The position numbers and the translations under genes are program-made. From contig QFPJ01000029.1 of NCBI GenBank assembly GCA_003241685.1, positions 1-37,782 on the forward strand: a stretch of 37,782 nucleotides of DNA, in the 5' to 3' direction. Source of the stretch: Sphingopyxis macrogoltabida. GTDB lineage: Bacteria > Pseudomonadota > Alphaproteobacteria > Sphingomonadales > Sphingomonadaceae. Below the pieces are notes generated by a model that saw nothing but the letters and a program-made list of their open reading frames with translations, was not told the DNA's origin and ran no database searches. Positions 29,283 through 36,830 of this stretch are shown here, piece by piece (the first letter of the stretch is position 1; each line of letters begins with the position of its first letter).

Positions 29283-29297
29283 GAACATTTCGGAAAC
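29283..29297. promoter_or_regulatory. LexA-like SOS box upstream of dinB
   Basis: GAAC-N7-AAAC matches the alphaproteobacterial LexA box GAAC-N7-GAAC at seven of eight positions, and lies 38 bases before the chosen dinB start. dinB is a common LexA target, so SOS induction is plausible but inferred. Confidence 0.45.
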
Positions 29298-29334
29298 ACG
29301 CTAAGTGCGGATGGTGCAAGATGCCGATGATCCG

Positions 29335-30441
29335 ATGGCGAAGCAATGCGCGGACAGCCCGACCCGCAAGATCATCCATGTCGACATGGATGCCTTTTAC
29401 GCGTCGGTCGAACAACGCGACAATCCGGCCCTGCGCGGCCGGCCGGTGGCGGTCGGCGGATCATCGCGGCGGGGGGTCGTCGCGGCGGCGAGTTATGAGG
29501 CCCGCAGGTTCGGCGTCCGGTCGGCGATGCCCAGCATCACGGCGAAACGCCAATGCCCCGACCTGATCTTCGTGCCGCCGCGTTTCGACGTGTATCGCGA
29601 GGTTTCGCAGCAGATCCGCGCGATCTTTCACGCCTATGCCGACGAGGTCGAACCCTTGTCGCTCGACGAAGCCTATCTGGACGTCAGCCGCGACAGCGCG
29701 GGGATCGGCAGCGCGACCGAGACCGCGCGGCTGATCCGCGCACGCATCCGCCGCGAAACGGGTCTGACCGCTTCCGCGGGCGTCTCCTACAACAAGTTCA
29801 TCGCCAAGCTGGCGTCGGACCAGAACAAGCCCGACGGCATGACGGTGATCCCGCCCGGCAAGGGCGCCGCCTTTGTCCAGACGCTGTCGATCCGCCGCTT
29901 CCATGGCATCGGTCCCGTCACCGCCGCCAAGATGGAAGGTCTGGGTGTCTATTCGGGGGCGGACCTTGCGGCCAAGGAGCCGCTGTGGCTGGCCGAGCAT
30001 TTCGGCAACAGCGCCGAATGGCTGTATAATCTGGCGCGCGGGATCGACCATCGCCGGGTCAAGTCGCACCGCCCGCTGAAATCGCTGGGCGGCGAACGCA
30101 CCTTTTTCAACGACCTGACCACCGACACCGAAATCCGCGACGCGCTGGCGCATGTCTGCACCGTGGTGTGGGACCGCGCCGCCAAAAAGGGCGCGCGCGG
30201 CCGCACCGTGACGCTGAAGCTGCGCTACGCCGATTTCCGGACGATCACGCGCGCGAAATCTGTTCCCCACCCGATCGCCGACGGGGCCGCCCTGCTGGCG
30301 GCGGGCGAAACGATCCTCGCGCCGCTGCTGCCTGTCGAACAGGGGATAAGGTTGCTGGGCATCACGCTCAGCAAATTCGCCGGCGAAGAGGAGGACGATG
30401 CCGCCGATGCGGCCCCCGCCGATCTGCTCAGCCTTATTTGA
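29335..30441 (+). CDS. dinB: DNA polymerase IV (Y-family)
   Basis: A 368-residue translesion polymerase. The Y-family active site is complete: VDMDAFYASVE (16-26, metal-binding Asp17) and SLDEAYLD with Asp111 and Glu112. The helix-hairpin-helix in the thumb (IRRFHGIGPVTAAKMEGLGV) and the little-finger domain (about 235-350) follow. The C-terminus is acidic and lacks an obvious QLxLF-type clamp-binding motif, ending ADLLSLI, which could serve that role loosely. Alternative starts at 29305 (GTG) and 29311 exist; none has a good Shine-Dalgarno. It has a LexA-like box upstream, and its stop overlaps the next convergent gene by eight bases. Confidence 0.95.
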   Translation: MAKQCADSPTRKIIHVDMDAFYASVEQRDNPALRGRPVAVGGSSRRGVVAAASYEARRFGVRSAMPSITAKRQCPDLIFVPPRFDVYREVSQQIRAIFHAYADEVEPLSLDEAYLDVSRDSAGIGSATETARLIRARIRRETGLTASAGVSYNKFIAKLASDQNKPDGMTVIPPGKGAAFVQTLSIRRFHGIGPVTAAKMEGLGVYSGADLAAKEPLWLAEHFGNSAEWLYNLARGIDHRRVKSHRPLKSLGGERTFFNDLTTDTEIRDALAHVCTVVWDRAAKKGARGRTVTLKLRYADFRTITRAKSVPHPIADGAALLAAGETILAPLLPVEQGIRLLGITLSKFAGEEEDDAADAAPADLLSLI

Positions 30442-30904
30442 CCGTCGCCTGCGCCGGGGCGAAGCGGCGGATCGCGGCCTTCATCTTGGGTGACAGGGCC
30501 TGATAATCGCAGCGGATCAGCATTTCGTCCGATTCCTGAATTTCGTCGCGAAAGGGCGCGCCGACACGGTAATGCGCCTTCGCCGCGCCCAGCGACTTGA
30601 TACGAAAATAGCCCGCGCCATCGAATCCGCCGAACTGCATCTGGGTAAAGCCGTCCGAAACCGCGCGTGTCGCCGTGATCGGCTGCAATTCGGCCGACGG
30701 CCCCAGATTCTGGGTCGGACCATAATAATAGAGCGCGCCCCACTGCTTGCCGTCGAAGACATAGCCATAATGGGCGGTGCCGCATTTCTGGTCTTCATTG
30801 GTCCAGAAGCCCGGCGCGATCGGCAACGCGACCGTCCCCTGCCCCATCGCCGGTGCGGCCGCCGCCGCAAGACAGAAAGCACCCACCATCACTTTCCACA
30901 GCAT
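30434..30904 (-). CDS. exported hypothetical protein
   Basis: A 156-residue protein with a signal peptide (MLWKVMVGAFCLAAAAAPAMGQ, cleavage probably after AMG), so it should be periplasmic. The mature part has two cysteines (in DQKCGTAHYGYVF and LIRCDYQAL) that could form a disulfide, and many aromatic residues, suggesting a small beta-rich domain. I do not recognise the family. Starts six or two codons further upstream are possible; the chosen ATG has GGGGG about eight bases before it. It is convergent with dinB and lies downstream of prfC on the same strand. Confidence 0.75.
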   Translation of the reverse strand: MLWKVMVGAFCLAAAAAPAMGQGTVALPIAPGFWTNEDQKCGTAHYGYVFDGKQWGALYYYGPTQNLGPSAELQPITATRAVSDGFTQMQFGGFDGAGYFRIKSLGAAKAHYRVGAPFRDEIQESDEMLIRCDYQALSPKMKAAIRRFAPAQATVK

Positions 30905-30979
30905 GACCATCACCCCCAACCGTCATTCGGATCGGGTATCACAATGGCGGCTGCCGCAATGACAATCAACCGTCGCCGG

Positions 30980-32575
30980 TCAGCCCGCGGGCGCGAACAC
31001 CCGCTCCTTGGTGGCGGTGAAGCGGATCGCGGGATTGCGCTGGGTCACATAGCCGACTTCCCACGCATCCTTCGCCATGAACACCGGCGCGCCGTCGCGA
31101 TCGGTGGCGGCGGCACCGCGATTGTCCGCCTGAAACGCCTTCAGCGCCGCCGCGTCGTCGCTGGCGACCCAGCGCGCGGTGTCCCACGGCGAGGCTTCCA
31201 GCTTCGCCTCGACCTTATACTCCGCCTCCAGCCGGCTGATCAGCACTTCGAGCTGCAACTGGCCGACGACGCCGACGATCATGTTGGCGCCGATTTCGGG
31301 GTAGAAGACCTGGATGATCCCCTCCTCCGCCATGTCGTCGAGCGCCTTGCGAAGCTGCTTGGTCTTGGTCGGATCGACCAGCGCGACGCGGCGCAGGATT
31401 TCGGGGGCGAAATTGGGCAGGCCGGTGATGGTGACATCGGTCCGTTCGGACAGCGTATCGCCGACGCGCAAAGTGCCATGGTTGGGGATGCCGATGATGT
31501 CGCCGGGAAACGCCTCTTCGGCCATTTCGCGGTCCTGCGCCAGAAACAGCATCGGGCGGCTGATCGCGATCGCCTTGCCGGTGCCGCCCTGCATCAGCCG
31601 CATCCCGCGCTCGAACCTGCCCGAGCATAGCCGCATGAAGGCGATGCGGTCGCGGTGCGCCGGGTTCATATTCGCCTGCACCTTGAAAACGAAACCGGTG
31701 ACGGCGTCGTCGGTCGGCTGAACCGGCGCGGGTTCGGCGGGCTGCGCGCCCGGTCCCGGCGCGTGGCTTGCCAGCGCGGCGAGCAGGTCGACGACGCCGA
31801 ATTCCTTCAGCGCGGATCCGAAATACACCGGCGTCAGGTCGCCGCCGCGATAGGCCGCGGGGTCGAAGGGCGCATAACAGGCGGCGGCCAGTTCGGTTTC
31901 CTCGCGCAGCAAGGCCAGCGCGTCGCCGCTGAGCTGTGCCGCCAGCGCGGGGTCGTCCAGCCCCGACACGGCGACCCGGTCGCCTTCATACATGCGCGAT
32001 GCGTCGCCGCCCGGCTTCATGATCGCGGGATCGACCAGATCGTAAATCCCTTCGAATTGCCCGCCCATGCCCGCCGGCCAGTTCATCGGCGTGACGTCGA
32101 GCGCCAGCCGGTCGGCGACCTCGTCGAGCAGTGCGAACGGCGCCTGCCCTTCGCGATCGACCTTGTTGATGAAGGTGATGATCGGCACCGACCGCAGGCG
32201 GCACACCTCGAACAGTTTCAGCGTCTGCGGTTCGATGCCCTTGGCCGCGTCGATGACCATCACGGCACTGTCGACCGCGGTCAGGGTGCGATAGGTGTCT
32301 TCCGAAAAATCCTCGTGCCCCGGCGTGTCGAGCAGGTTGAAGACCAGTCCCGCATGGTCGAAGGTCATCACCGACGACGTGACCGAAATCCCGCGCTGCT
32401 GCTCGATCTTCATCCAGTCGGACCGGGCCCGCCGCGCCGCGCCGCGCGCCTTTACCTCGCCCGCCATATGAATGGCGCCGCCCGCGACGAGCAGCTTTTC
32501 GGTCAGCGTCGTCTTGCCCGCGTCGGGGTGCGAAATGATGGCGAAGGTGCGGCGTTCGGGATGCTTCTGGGACAT
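30980..32575 (-). CDS. prfC: peptide chain release factor 3
   Basis: A 531-residue GTPase that recycles RF1 and RF2 from the ribosome. The G domain has SHPDAGKTT (15-23), the switch I region RGISVTSSVMTF, DTPGHEDF and NKVDRE, all intact. RF3-type features are RGAARRARSDWMKIEQQRGIS and the C-terminal GVVGQLQLEVLISRLEAEY. Length matches E. coli RF3 (529 residues). MSQKHPERR is preferred over the 45-codon longer in-frame start, which has no family-like sequence. The next gene on this strand begins 76 bases downstream. Confidence 0.97.
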   Translation of the reverse strand: MSQKHPERRTFAIISHPDAGKTTLTEKLLVAGGAIHMAGEVKARGAARRARSDWMKIEQQRGISVTSSVMTFDHAGLVFNLLDTPGHEDFSEDTYRTLTAVDSAVMVIDAAKGIEPQTLKLFEVCRLRSVPIITFINKVDREGQAPFALLDEVADRLALDVTPMNWPAGMGGQFEGIYDLVDPAIMKPGGDASRMYEGDRVAVSGLDDPALAAQLSGDALALLREETELAAACYAPFDPAAYRGGDLTPVYFGSALKEFGVVDLLAALASHAPGPGAQPAEPAPVQPTDDAVTGFVFKVQANMNPAHRDRIAFMRLCSGRFERGMRLMQGGTGKAIAISRPMLFLAQDREMAEEAFPGDIIGIPNHGTLRVGDTLSERTDVTITGLPNFAPEILRRVALVDPTKTKQLRKALDDMAEEGIIQVFYPEIGANMIVGVVGQLQLEVLISRLEAEYKVEAKLEASPWDTARWVASDDAAALKAFQADNRGAAATDRDGAPVFMAKDAWEVGYVTQRNPAIRFTATKERVFAPAG

Positions 32576-32652
32576 GGCGCGGGCGGTTAGCAGGTGGCGT
32601 GCCATGAGGAAAGGGCTGGCGCGCAGGCCGGCATCGGCGCATGGGTCGGGGA

Positions 32653-33282
32653 ATGAAACTCCTGTTTCCCTTGATCCTGTTGATCGCCTCTCCCGCGGCG
32701 GCGCAGCCATCGTCCTTCATTGGCGAATATGCGATCGCCGAAGGCCCTGACGTGGGCGGCGGACTGCTCATTCGCAACGATGGCCGCTTCCGCTACCTGC
32801 TCGCGGCCGGCGCGCTCGACGAACGGGCGGAGGGCCGGTGGGAGACGCAGGGCGACCGGATATGCCTGACCACCGAACCGGCCCCCGTGCCGCCCGCCTT
32901 TGAAAAGGGCACGGTGGCGGCGGTCGACGGCGCCATCCCCACCCTGTTCGTTTCCTGGCCCAACGGCCGGGGCATCGCCGGCGTCGACTTCGTCATCGGC
33001 TTCGACGCCGGCGATCCGATCGAGGATTATACGCAGGCCGACGGCTGGACGATGCCCGACGGCGACACGCGCATCCCGCGCTGGATCGAGCTGTTCGAGC
33101 CGATTTACGACATCGGGGCGCCGCGTTTCGACCTGTCCGAGAGCGACGACGGCAAGCTGCGCGTGATCCTGCAACCGAACGACATCGGCGTCGTGGCCTT
33201 CGACAATGCCTGCCTGGAAGCGACCGACCAAGGGGCCGTGCTGCACCGGGCCGATGGCCGGCTGCGCTTCGTGCGGCTTTAG
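32653..33282 (+). CDS. exported hypothetical protein
   Basis: A 209-residue protein with a clear Sec signal peptide (MKLLFPLILLIASPAAAQ). The mature sequence begins SSFIGEYAIAEGPDVGGGLLIRNDGRFRYLLAAGALDE..GRW, which reads as a lipocalin-like small beta-barrel opening: strands with G-x-W/Y and a turn of the form GRWETQGD. The rest is acidic and beta-rich. I recognise no named family. An ATG four codons earlier is possible. It is divergent from prfC (77 bases) and upstream of the crotonase gene, from which it is separated by 116 bases with an operator-like palindrome. Confidence 0.8.
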   Translation: MKLLFPLILLIASPAAAQPSSFIGEYAIAEGPDVGGGLLIRNDGRFRYLLAAGALDERAEGRWETQGDRICLTTEPAPVPPAFEKGTVAAVDGAIPTLFVSWPNGRGIAGVDFVIGFDAGDPIEDYTQADGWTMPDGDTRIPRWIELFEPIYDIGAPRFDLSESDDGKLRVILQPNDIGVVAFDNACLEATDQGAVLHRADGRLRFVRL

Positions 33283-33354
33283 CGGCGGCATTCGTCGCGC
33301 GGGCGGGCCGTCCATCCGCGCCCCCTTGCGTTCGGGGATCGAATCGTTCAGTCC

Positions 33355-33368
33355 TTACGTGAACGTAA
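33355..33368. promoter_or_regulatory. LiuR-like palindrome upstream of the crotonase gene
   Basis: TTACGT-GA-ACGTAA is a perfect 6-bp inverted repeat with two central bases, 30 bases before the start codon. It resembles the ACGT-NN-ACGT operators of MerR-family LiuR regulators of acyl-CoA catabolism. Identity of the regulator is inferred; no MerR gene is in the window. Confidence 0.5.
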
Positions 33369-33398
33369 AGGTAAAGACCGCGAGAGGATTTCTTCCCC

Positions 33399-34202
33399 AT
33401 GACCGACACGCCCAGCTTCGACACGATCAAGTTCGATGTCACCGACCATGTCGCCACGATCACGCTCAATCGGCCCGAACGGCTGAATTCCATGCCGCCC
33501 GCGATGGCCGACGACATCCGCGGCGCGCTCGATTACCTGCCGTTGCTCGGCGCGCGGGCGCTGCTGATTACCGGCGAAGGTCGCGGCTTCTGTTCGGGCG
33601 CGGACCTGGCCGCCGACCGCAGCGGATCGGCCGTCGGTGGCGGCGCGAACAGCCGCAAGGCGCTTCGCAATCATTATAACCCGATGCTGCTGGCGCTCGC
33701 CAATCTCGACATTCCGGTCGTCGTTGCGGTCAACGGCCCCGCGGCGGGCGTCGGGTGCAGCTTCGGCCTGTCGGGCGATTTCACGATCGCGGGCAAGAGC
33801 GCCTATTTCCTGCAGGCCTTCGTCAATATCGGCCTGATCCCCGACGGCGGATCGTCGTGGCTGCTGCCGCGCCTGATCGGCCTGCCGCGCGCGGCGCAGA
33901 TGATGATGCTGGGCGAAAAGATCGGCGCCGAACAGGCGGCGGACTGGGGCCTGATCTACAAATGCGTCGAGGACGCCGATCTGATGACCGAGGCGAAGGC
34001 GCTGGCGGCACGGCTGGCGAACGGCCCGACGGTGGCGCTCGGCACGATGCGCAAGGTGCTGCGCGACGGCCTGTCGCAAAGCTTTTCCGACACGCTGGAC
34101 GCCGAAGCGAGGGGTCAGTTCATCGCCGGGAACAGCGCCGATGCGAAGGAAGGCATTCTGGCGTTCCAGCAGAAGCGCAAGACCGAATTCAAGGGCCGAT
34201 AA
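33399..34202 (+). CDS. enoyl-CoA hydratase/isomerase family, PaaG-like
   Basis: A 267-residue crotonase-fold protein. The oxyanion-hole motifs are FCSGADL (64-70) and NGPAAGVGC (112-120). Both glutamates of true enoyl-CoA hydratase are absent: the first site reads GVGCSFG and the second QAFVNIG. Instead Asp149 in GLIPDGGSSWLLPRL is present, the arrangement of PaaG-type isomerases such as 1,2-epoxyphenylacetyl-CoA isomerase and related delta3,delta2-enoyl-CoA isomerases. An isomerase role is thus more likely than hydration. No other paa genes are nearby, so phenylacetate degradation is not implied. GAGAGGA lies nine bases or so before the ATG, with a LiuR-like palindrome further upstream. Confidence 0.92.
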   Translation: MTDTPSFDTIKFDVTDHVATITLNRPERLNSMPPAMADDIRGALDYLPLLGARALLITGEGRGFCSGADLAADRSGSAVGGGANSRKALRNHYNPMLLALANLDIPVVVAVNGPAAGVGCSFGLSGDFTIAGKSAYFLQAFVNIGLIPDGGSSWLLPRLIGLPRAAQMMMLGEKIGAEQAADWGLIYKCVEDADLMTEAKALAARLANGPTVALGTMRKVLRDGLSQSFSDTLDAEARGQFIAGNSADAKEGILAFQQKRKTEFKGR

Positions 34203-34210
34203 CGTCGCGA

Positions 34211-34230
34211 TCCCCGGCGCAGGCCGGGGA
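34211..34230. terminator. GC-rich hairpin between convergent crotonase and HD-domain genes
   Basis: TCCCCGGC and GCCGGGGA form a perfect 8-bp stem with a GCAG tetraloop in the 43-bp gap. It has no T-run on either strand. It may be a bidirectional mRNA 3' end or a copy of a dispersed GC palindrome. Confidence 0.45.
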
Positions 34231-34245
34231 CCGTCGCCTCCGCGC

Positions 34246-34848
34246 TTATTCCGCCGCTTCCTCGACCATCACCTTCTTGTAGATGCTCGCCTTCGGATAG
34301 GAGCAGAGCCGCATCACCATCGGTTCGAAAAATTCCAGCGGCAGCGTGTCATAGGCGGGATCGAACGCCGGCTGGTCGTATTTCTCGCAGAAATCCACGC
34401 ACGCCTGATAATGGGGATGATCGCGATACTGGTCGCGCATGTCGCGATCCAAACCGATGTAATGAAAGAAATAATGGCCCTGGAAAATGCCGTGATGCTG
34501 CACGATCCAGTGGTTTTCTTCCGACAGGAACGGCTTCAGGATCGCCGCAGCAATGTCGGGATGGTTGAAGGCGCCCAGCGTATCGCCGATGTCGTGGAGC
34601 AGCGCCATCACGACATATTCCTCGTCGCGCCCGTCGCGATGCGCGCGCGTCGCGGTCTGCAGGCAATGCGTCAGCCGGTCGACCGGAAAGCCGCCATAAT
34701 CGCCGGCCAGCAGTTTCAGATGATCCAGGACGCGCGCGCCGTTGTTCGGGGCGAATTCCTTCTGCTCCGCGGCGATGATGTTCCAGTCGTCCTGCGTCCC
34801 TTCGGTCATCGCGCGAAATTTGGCGCGGGGATGCGACATATCGTTCAT
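34246..34848 (-). CDS. HD-domain protein (phosphohydrolase or HD-type di-iron oxygenase-like)
   Basis: A 200-residue protein with the HD metal-binding pattern: H61 (RLTHCLQTA), H85-D86 (ALLHDIGD), H96 in AFNHPD, the pair H118-H119 (WIVQHHGIFQGHYFF), and a later Asp in CEKYDQPAFDP. The short length and the HHGIFQ and YDQPAFDP segments recall the MIOX/PhnZ group of HD-domain mixed-valent di-iron oxygenases as much as ordinary HD phosphohydrolases; the choice is unresolved. The start has AAGGAG nine bases upstream. It is a single gene, convergent with the crotonase gene. Confidence 0.85.
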   Translation of the reverse strand: MNDMSHPRAKFRAMTEGTQDDWNIIAAEQKEFAPNNGARVLDHLKLLAGDYGGFPVDRLTHCLQTATRAHRDGRDEEYVVMALLHDIGDTLGAFNHPDIAAAILKPFLSEENHWIVQHHGIFQGHYFFHYIGLDRDMRDQYRDHPHYQACVDFCEKYDQPAFDPAYDTLPLEFFEPMVMRLCSYPKASIYKKVMVEEAAE

Positions 34849-34918
34849 GGCAGCCTCTCCTTATTGGCGGCCAGTCTACGATATTGGTTGCCCTTTGCAA
34901 CCGGTGCCGATCACCGCC

Positions 34919-35644
34919 TCAATCGGGCGTGACGTTCGCCACATTATATTGAAACACTTCCGCCTGCGTCAGACAGCGGCGGGTCGATTTGTCGTCGCCC
35001 TGTCCGGCCACCGCCTTTTGCTGATACATGACGTCGGTCAGCAGCTTGCGCGACACCCCCATGCGGATCAGAAAGTCATTGTCCTCGCTGGCCAGCAGCG
35101 CGGCATCCTGTTCGATTTCGCCGATCAGCTCGGTCGTCGCCTCGGTGCCCATCGCGACGCTCATGTCGATCGCGCCGCGGTCGCCGGTGCGCGTGAACAT
35201 ATGCACCATGAAGATGCCGCCCGGCTCGACCAGGCGAAGCTGGCCGCCCATGAACACGAAATTGCACGCGCTGAAACAGGTCCAGCCATTGGGGATGCGC
35301 GTCAGCTTGCCGGGATATTTGCGGATGATGCGCCCCGCCGCATTGCCGGCGCGCGCGTCGCCACCCGGCGAGCTGAGCCAGAACTCCTCGATATCGGGGT
35401 TCGCTTCGATGATCTTGGCGAGCCGGTCGGGCAGTCCGGCATCGACGCGCCCTTCCATCAGCAGAACCTTCCCATCGCCCTGCTTGCGCGGCGTGAGTTT
35501 CATCACCGGATTCGTCGACCAGCCGGGCGCCGCCGGGCAGGTCGGGTTCGCGGGGTCCATCGGCGCGGCGCCGACCAGCGCCAGCGCGCCGCCCGCTCCC
35601 GCCGCCGCGCGCAGGAGGCGCCGGGCCCTAAGCGGCAATGACAT
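34919..35644 (-). CDS. exported ClpP/SppA-like (crotonase-fold) serine protease-like protein
   Basis: A 241-residue protein with an N-terminal Arg-rich then hydrophobic leader (residues 1-28, ALALVGAAP), probably exported or membrane-anchored. The body is ClpP/crotonase-like: EEFWLSSPGGDARAGNAAGRIIRKY (oxyanion-hole SPGGD, 92-96), GWTCFSACNFVFMGG with Ser125 as candidate nucleophile between two cysteines, and GGIFMVHMF with His148. This C-x-S-A-C pattern matches the COG3904-type periplasmic proteins as I recall them. Activity is unproven. Its start overlaps the stop of the upstream exported protein gene by 17 bases, so they are translationally coupled. Confidence 0.82.
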   Translation of the reverse strand: MSLPLRARRLLRAAAGAGGALALVGAAPMDPANPTCPAAPGWSTNPVMKLTPRKQGDGKVLLMEGRVDAGLPDRLAKIIEANPDIEEFWLSSPGGDARAGNAAGRIIRKYPGKLTRIPNGWTCFSACNFVFMGGQLRLVEPGGIFMVHMFTRTGDRGAIDMSVAMGTEATTELIGEIEQDAALLASEDNDFLIRMGVSRKLLTDVMYQQKAVAGQGDDKSTRRCLTQAEVFQYNVANVTPD

Positions 35645-36188
35645 AGCGGGTTTCGCCCGGCCGCTTGCACATGCGTTTCGACACGGTCGTTTCCTCGCCC
35701 TCGACGATGACGACATCGGTCACGTTCATACAGCGCATTCCGCCGCTTTCATCGTTGATCGACGCGATCGTCGACGATCCGCTGACATTTTCGCGCGTTT
35801 CGCTGGTCCAGTTCGCGGTCGCCCCCACCGCCTCGCCGCGCGTCACCTCTTCGGTCGCGGCGGCCGCCTGAACCTGCTCGGCGGGGTCGAGGCGGCAGGC
35901 GATGGCGTCGGTCAAGGTGCCGCTGACCTCCGAAATCGGGACATAGCTGTAGACGCCCGCCTTGCTCGCCGCATCGCCCACCGCATCGCGGATCACGCCG
36001 CCCAATATGCCGCGGCCCACGCTGTCGCCTTTCTTGCCCTTGGGACAGCCGCCAGTGCCCGACGCACTGGGCGTCGGCGTCGGCGAGGTCACTTTGCGCA
36101 GGATGCTGCCGAATTGCGCGTTGGCCGGCGCGACGGCCAGCATCGATGCCGCAACGATGGCGGGAATCCCCAAAAACTTGTGCATCAT
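35628..36188 (-). CDS. exported hypothetical protein, glycine/acid-rich
   Basis: A 186-residue protein with a signal peptide (hydrophobic IPAIVAASMLAVAPANAQ) and a mature region containing a short Thr/Pro/Ser linker. A Gly-rich segment follows (GRGILGGVIRDAVGDAASKAG), resembling glycine-zipper proteins of the 17-kDa antigen type. The C-terminal domain has paired cysteines (GGMRCMNVTDVVIVEGEE..., KRMCKRPGETRYVIA), similar to surface antigens that end in a CREY-like beta-hairpin. The internal ATG at 36188 is preferred because AAGGA sits six bases upstream. It is the first gene of a coupled pair with the ClpP-like protein, suggesting a shared periplasmic role. Confidence 0.8.
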   Translation of the reverse strand: MMHKFLGIPAIVAASMLAVAPANAQFGSILRKVTSPTPTPSASGTGGCPKGKKGDSVGRGILGGVIRDAVGDAASKAGVYSYVPISEVSGTLTDAIACRLDPAEQVQAAAATEEVTRGEAVGATANWTSETRENVSGSSTIASINDESGGMRCMNVTDVVIVEGEETTVSKRMCKRPGETRYVIAA

Positions 36189-36273
36189 TCCCATTCCTTG
36201 CCGCGCCCTTTTCGGGCTGGATCGCGACCCCTGTAGCGCGGTGTCATGCCACTGGCTGTGATTTTCATCAACT

Positions 36274-36298
36274 CCTGTCCAAATCTCATCCTGACAGG
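36274..36298. promoter_or_regulatory. inverted repeat upstream of the Rrf2 regulator gene
   Basis: CCTGTC and GACAGG are separated by 13 bases and lie immediately before TTGAAT (36299-36304), a possible -35. The position suits an autoregulatory operator. There is no clear -10; CACTAG at 36322-36327 is the best candidate and would make the transcript nearly leaderless. Confidence 0.35.
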
Positions 36299-36335
36299 TT
36301 GAATTAGGGAGAAATTTGCCGCACTAGACCCTGCC

Positions 36336-36782
36336 ATGCTTTCGCAAAAGACCCGCTATACGATCCGTGCCTTTCAGCATCTTGCCGATCATTGGGGCAA
36401 GGGGCAGGTGCAGCTCGCGGACATTGCCGAAACGCAGAATATTCCGCCGAAATTCCTGACCGTCATCCTGTCGGAAATGGCGCGCGAGGGCTTGCTGATT
36501 TCGCAGCGCGGCCGCGACGGCGGCTATCAGCTCGCGCTGCCGCCGGTCGACATCAGCTATGGCGACCTGGTCCGCTTCACGCGCGGGTCGCTGGCGCTGG
36601 TCCCGTGCGCCGCCCGCAACGCCCACGAGACCTGCAAGAACTGCCTGCCCGAAATCGATTGCCGGCTGCGCAGCCTGATGCTCAAGGTCCGCGACGACAC
36701 CGCGAGCGTCCTCGACCGGATCACGCTGGCCGATACGATCGAGATGATGCCGTTATTCGAAAAGGAAGAAATGGCCCTCTGA
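36336..36782 (+). CDS. Rrf2 family transcriptional regulator (probably Fe-S binding)
   Basis: A 148-residue winged-helix regulator of the Rrf2 family (IscR, NsrR, RirA, CymR). The N-terminal MLSQKTRYTIRAFQHLAD and the recognition-helix region AETQNIPPKFLTVILSEMAREGLLISQRGRDGGYQLA are characteristic. Four cysteines, C91, C100, C103 and C109, lie in the cluster-binding loop; IscR has three spaced x5/x5, so the ligand set here differs (x8, x2, x5). An iron-sulfur or redox sensor is likely. No Shine-Dalgarno precedes the ATG. It is convergent with the SDR gene. Confidence 0.9.
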   Translation: MLSQKTRYTIRAFQHLADHWGKGQVQLADIAETQNIPPKFLTVILSEMAREGLLISQRGRDGGYQLALPPVDISYGDLVRFTRGSLALVPCAARNAHETCKNCLPEIDCRLRSLMLKVRDDTASVLDRITLADTIEMMPLFEKEEMAL

Positions 36783-36830
36783 GCCGGCGGCGAAACGCGG
36801 CGCACGTCTTCGCCGCACGCCTTTCTCCGT

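Noticed and set aside
31655..32590. A 311-codon plus-strand open frame opposite prfC
   Set aside because: prfC is unambiguous on the minus strand; the antisense frame has no motif and biased composition.
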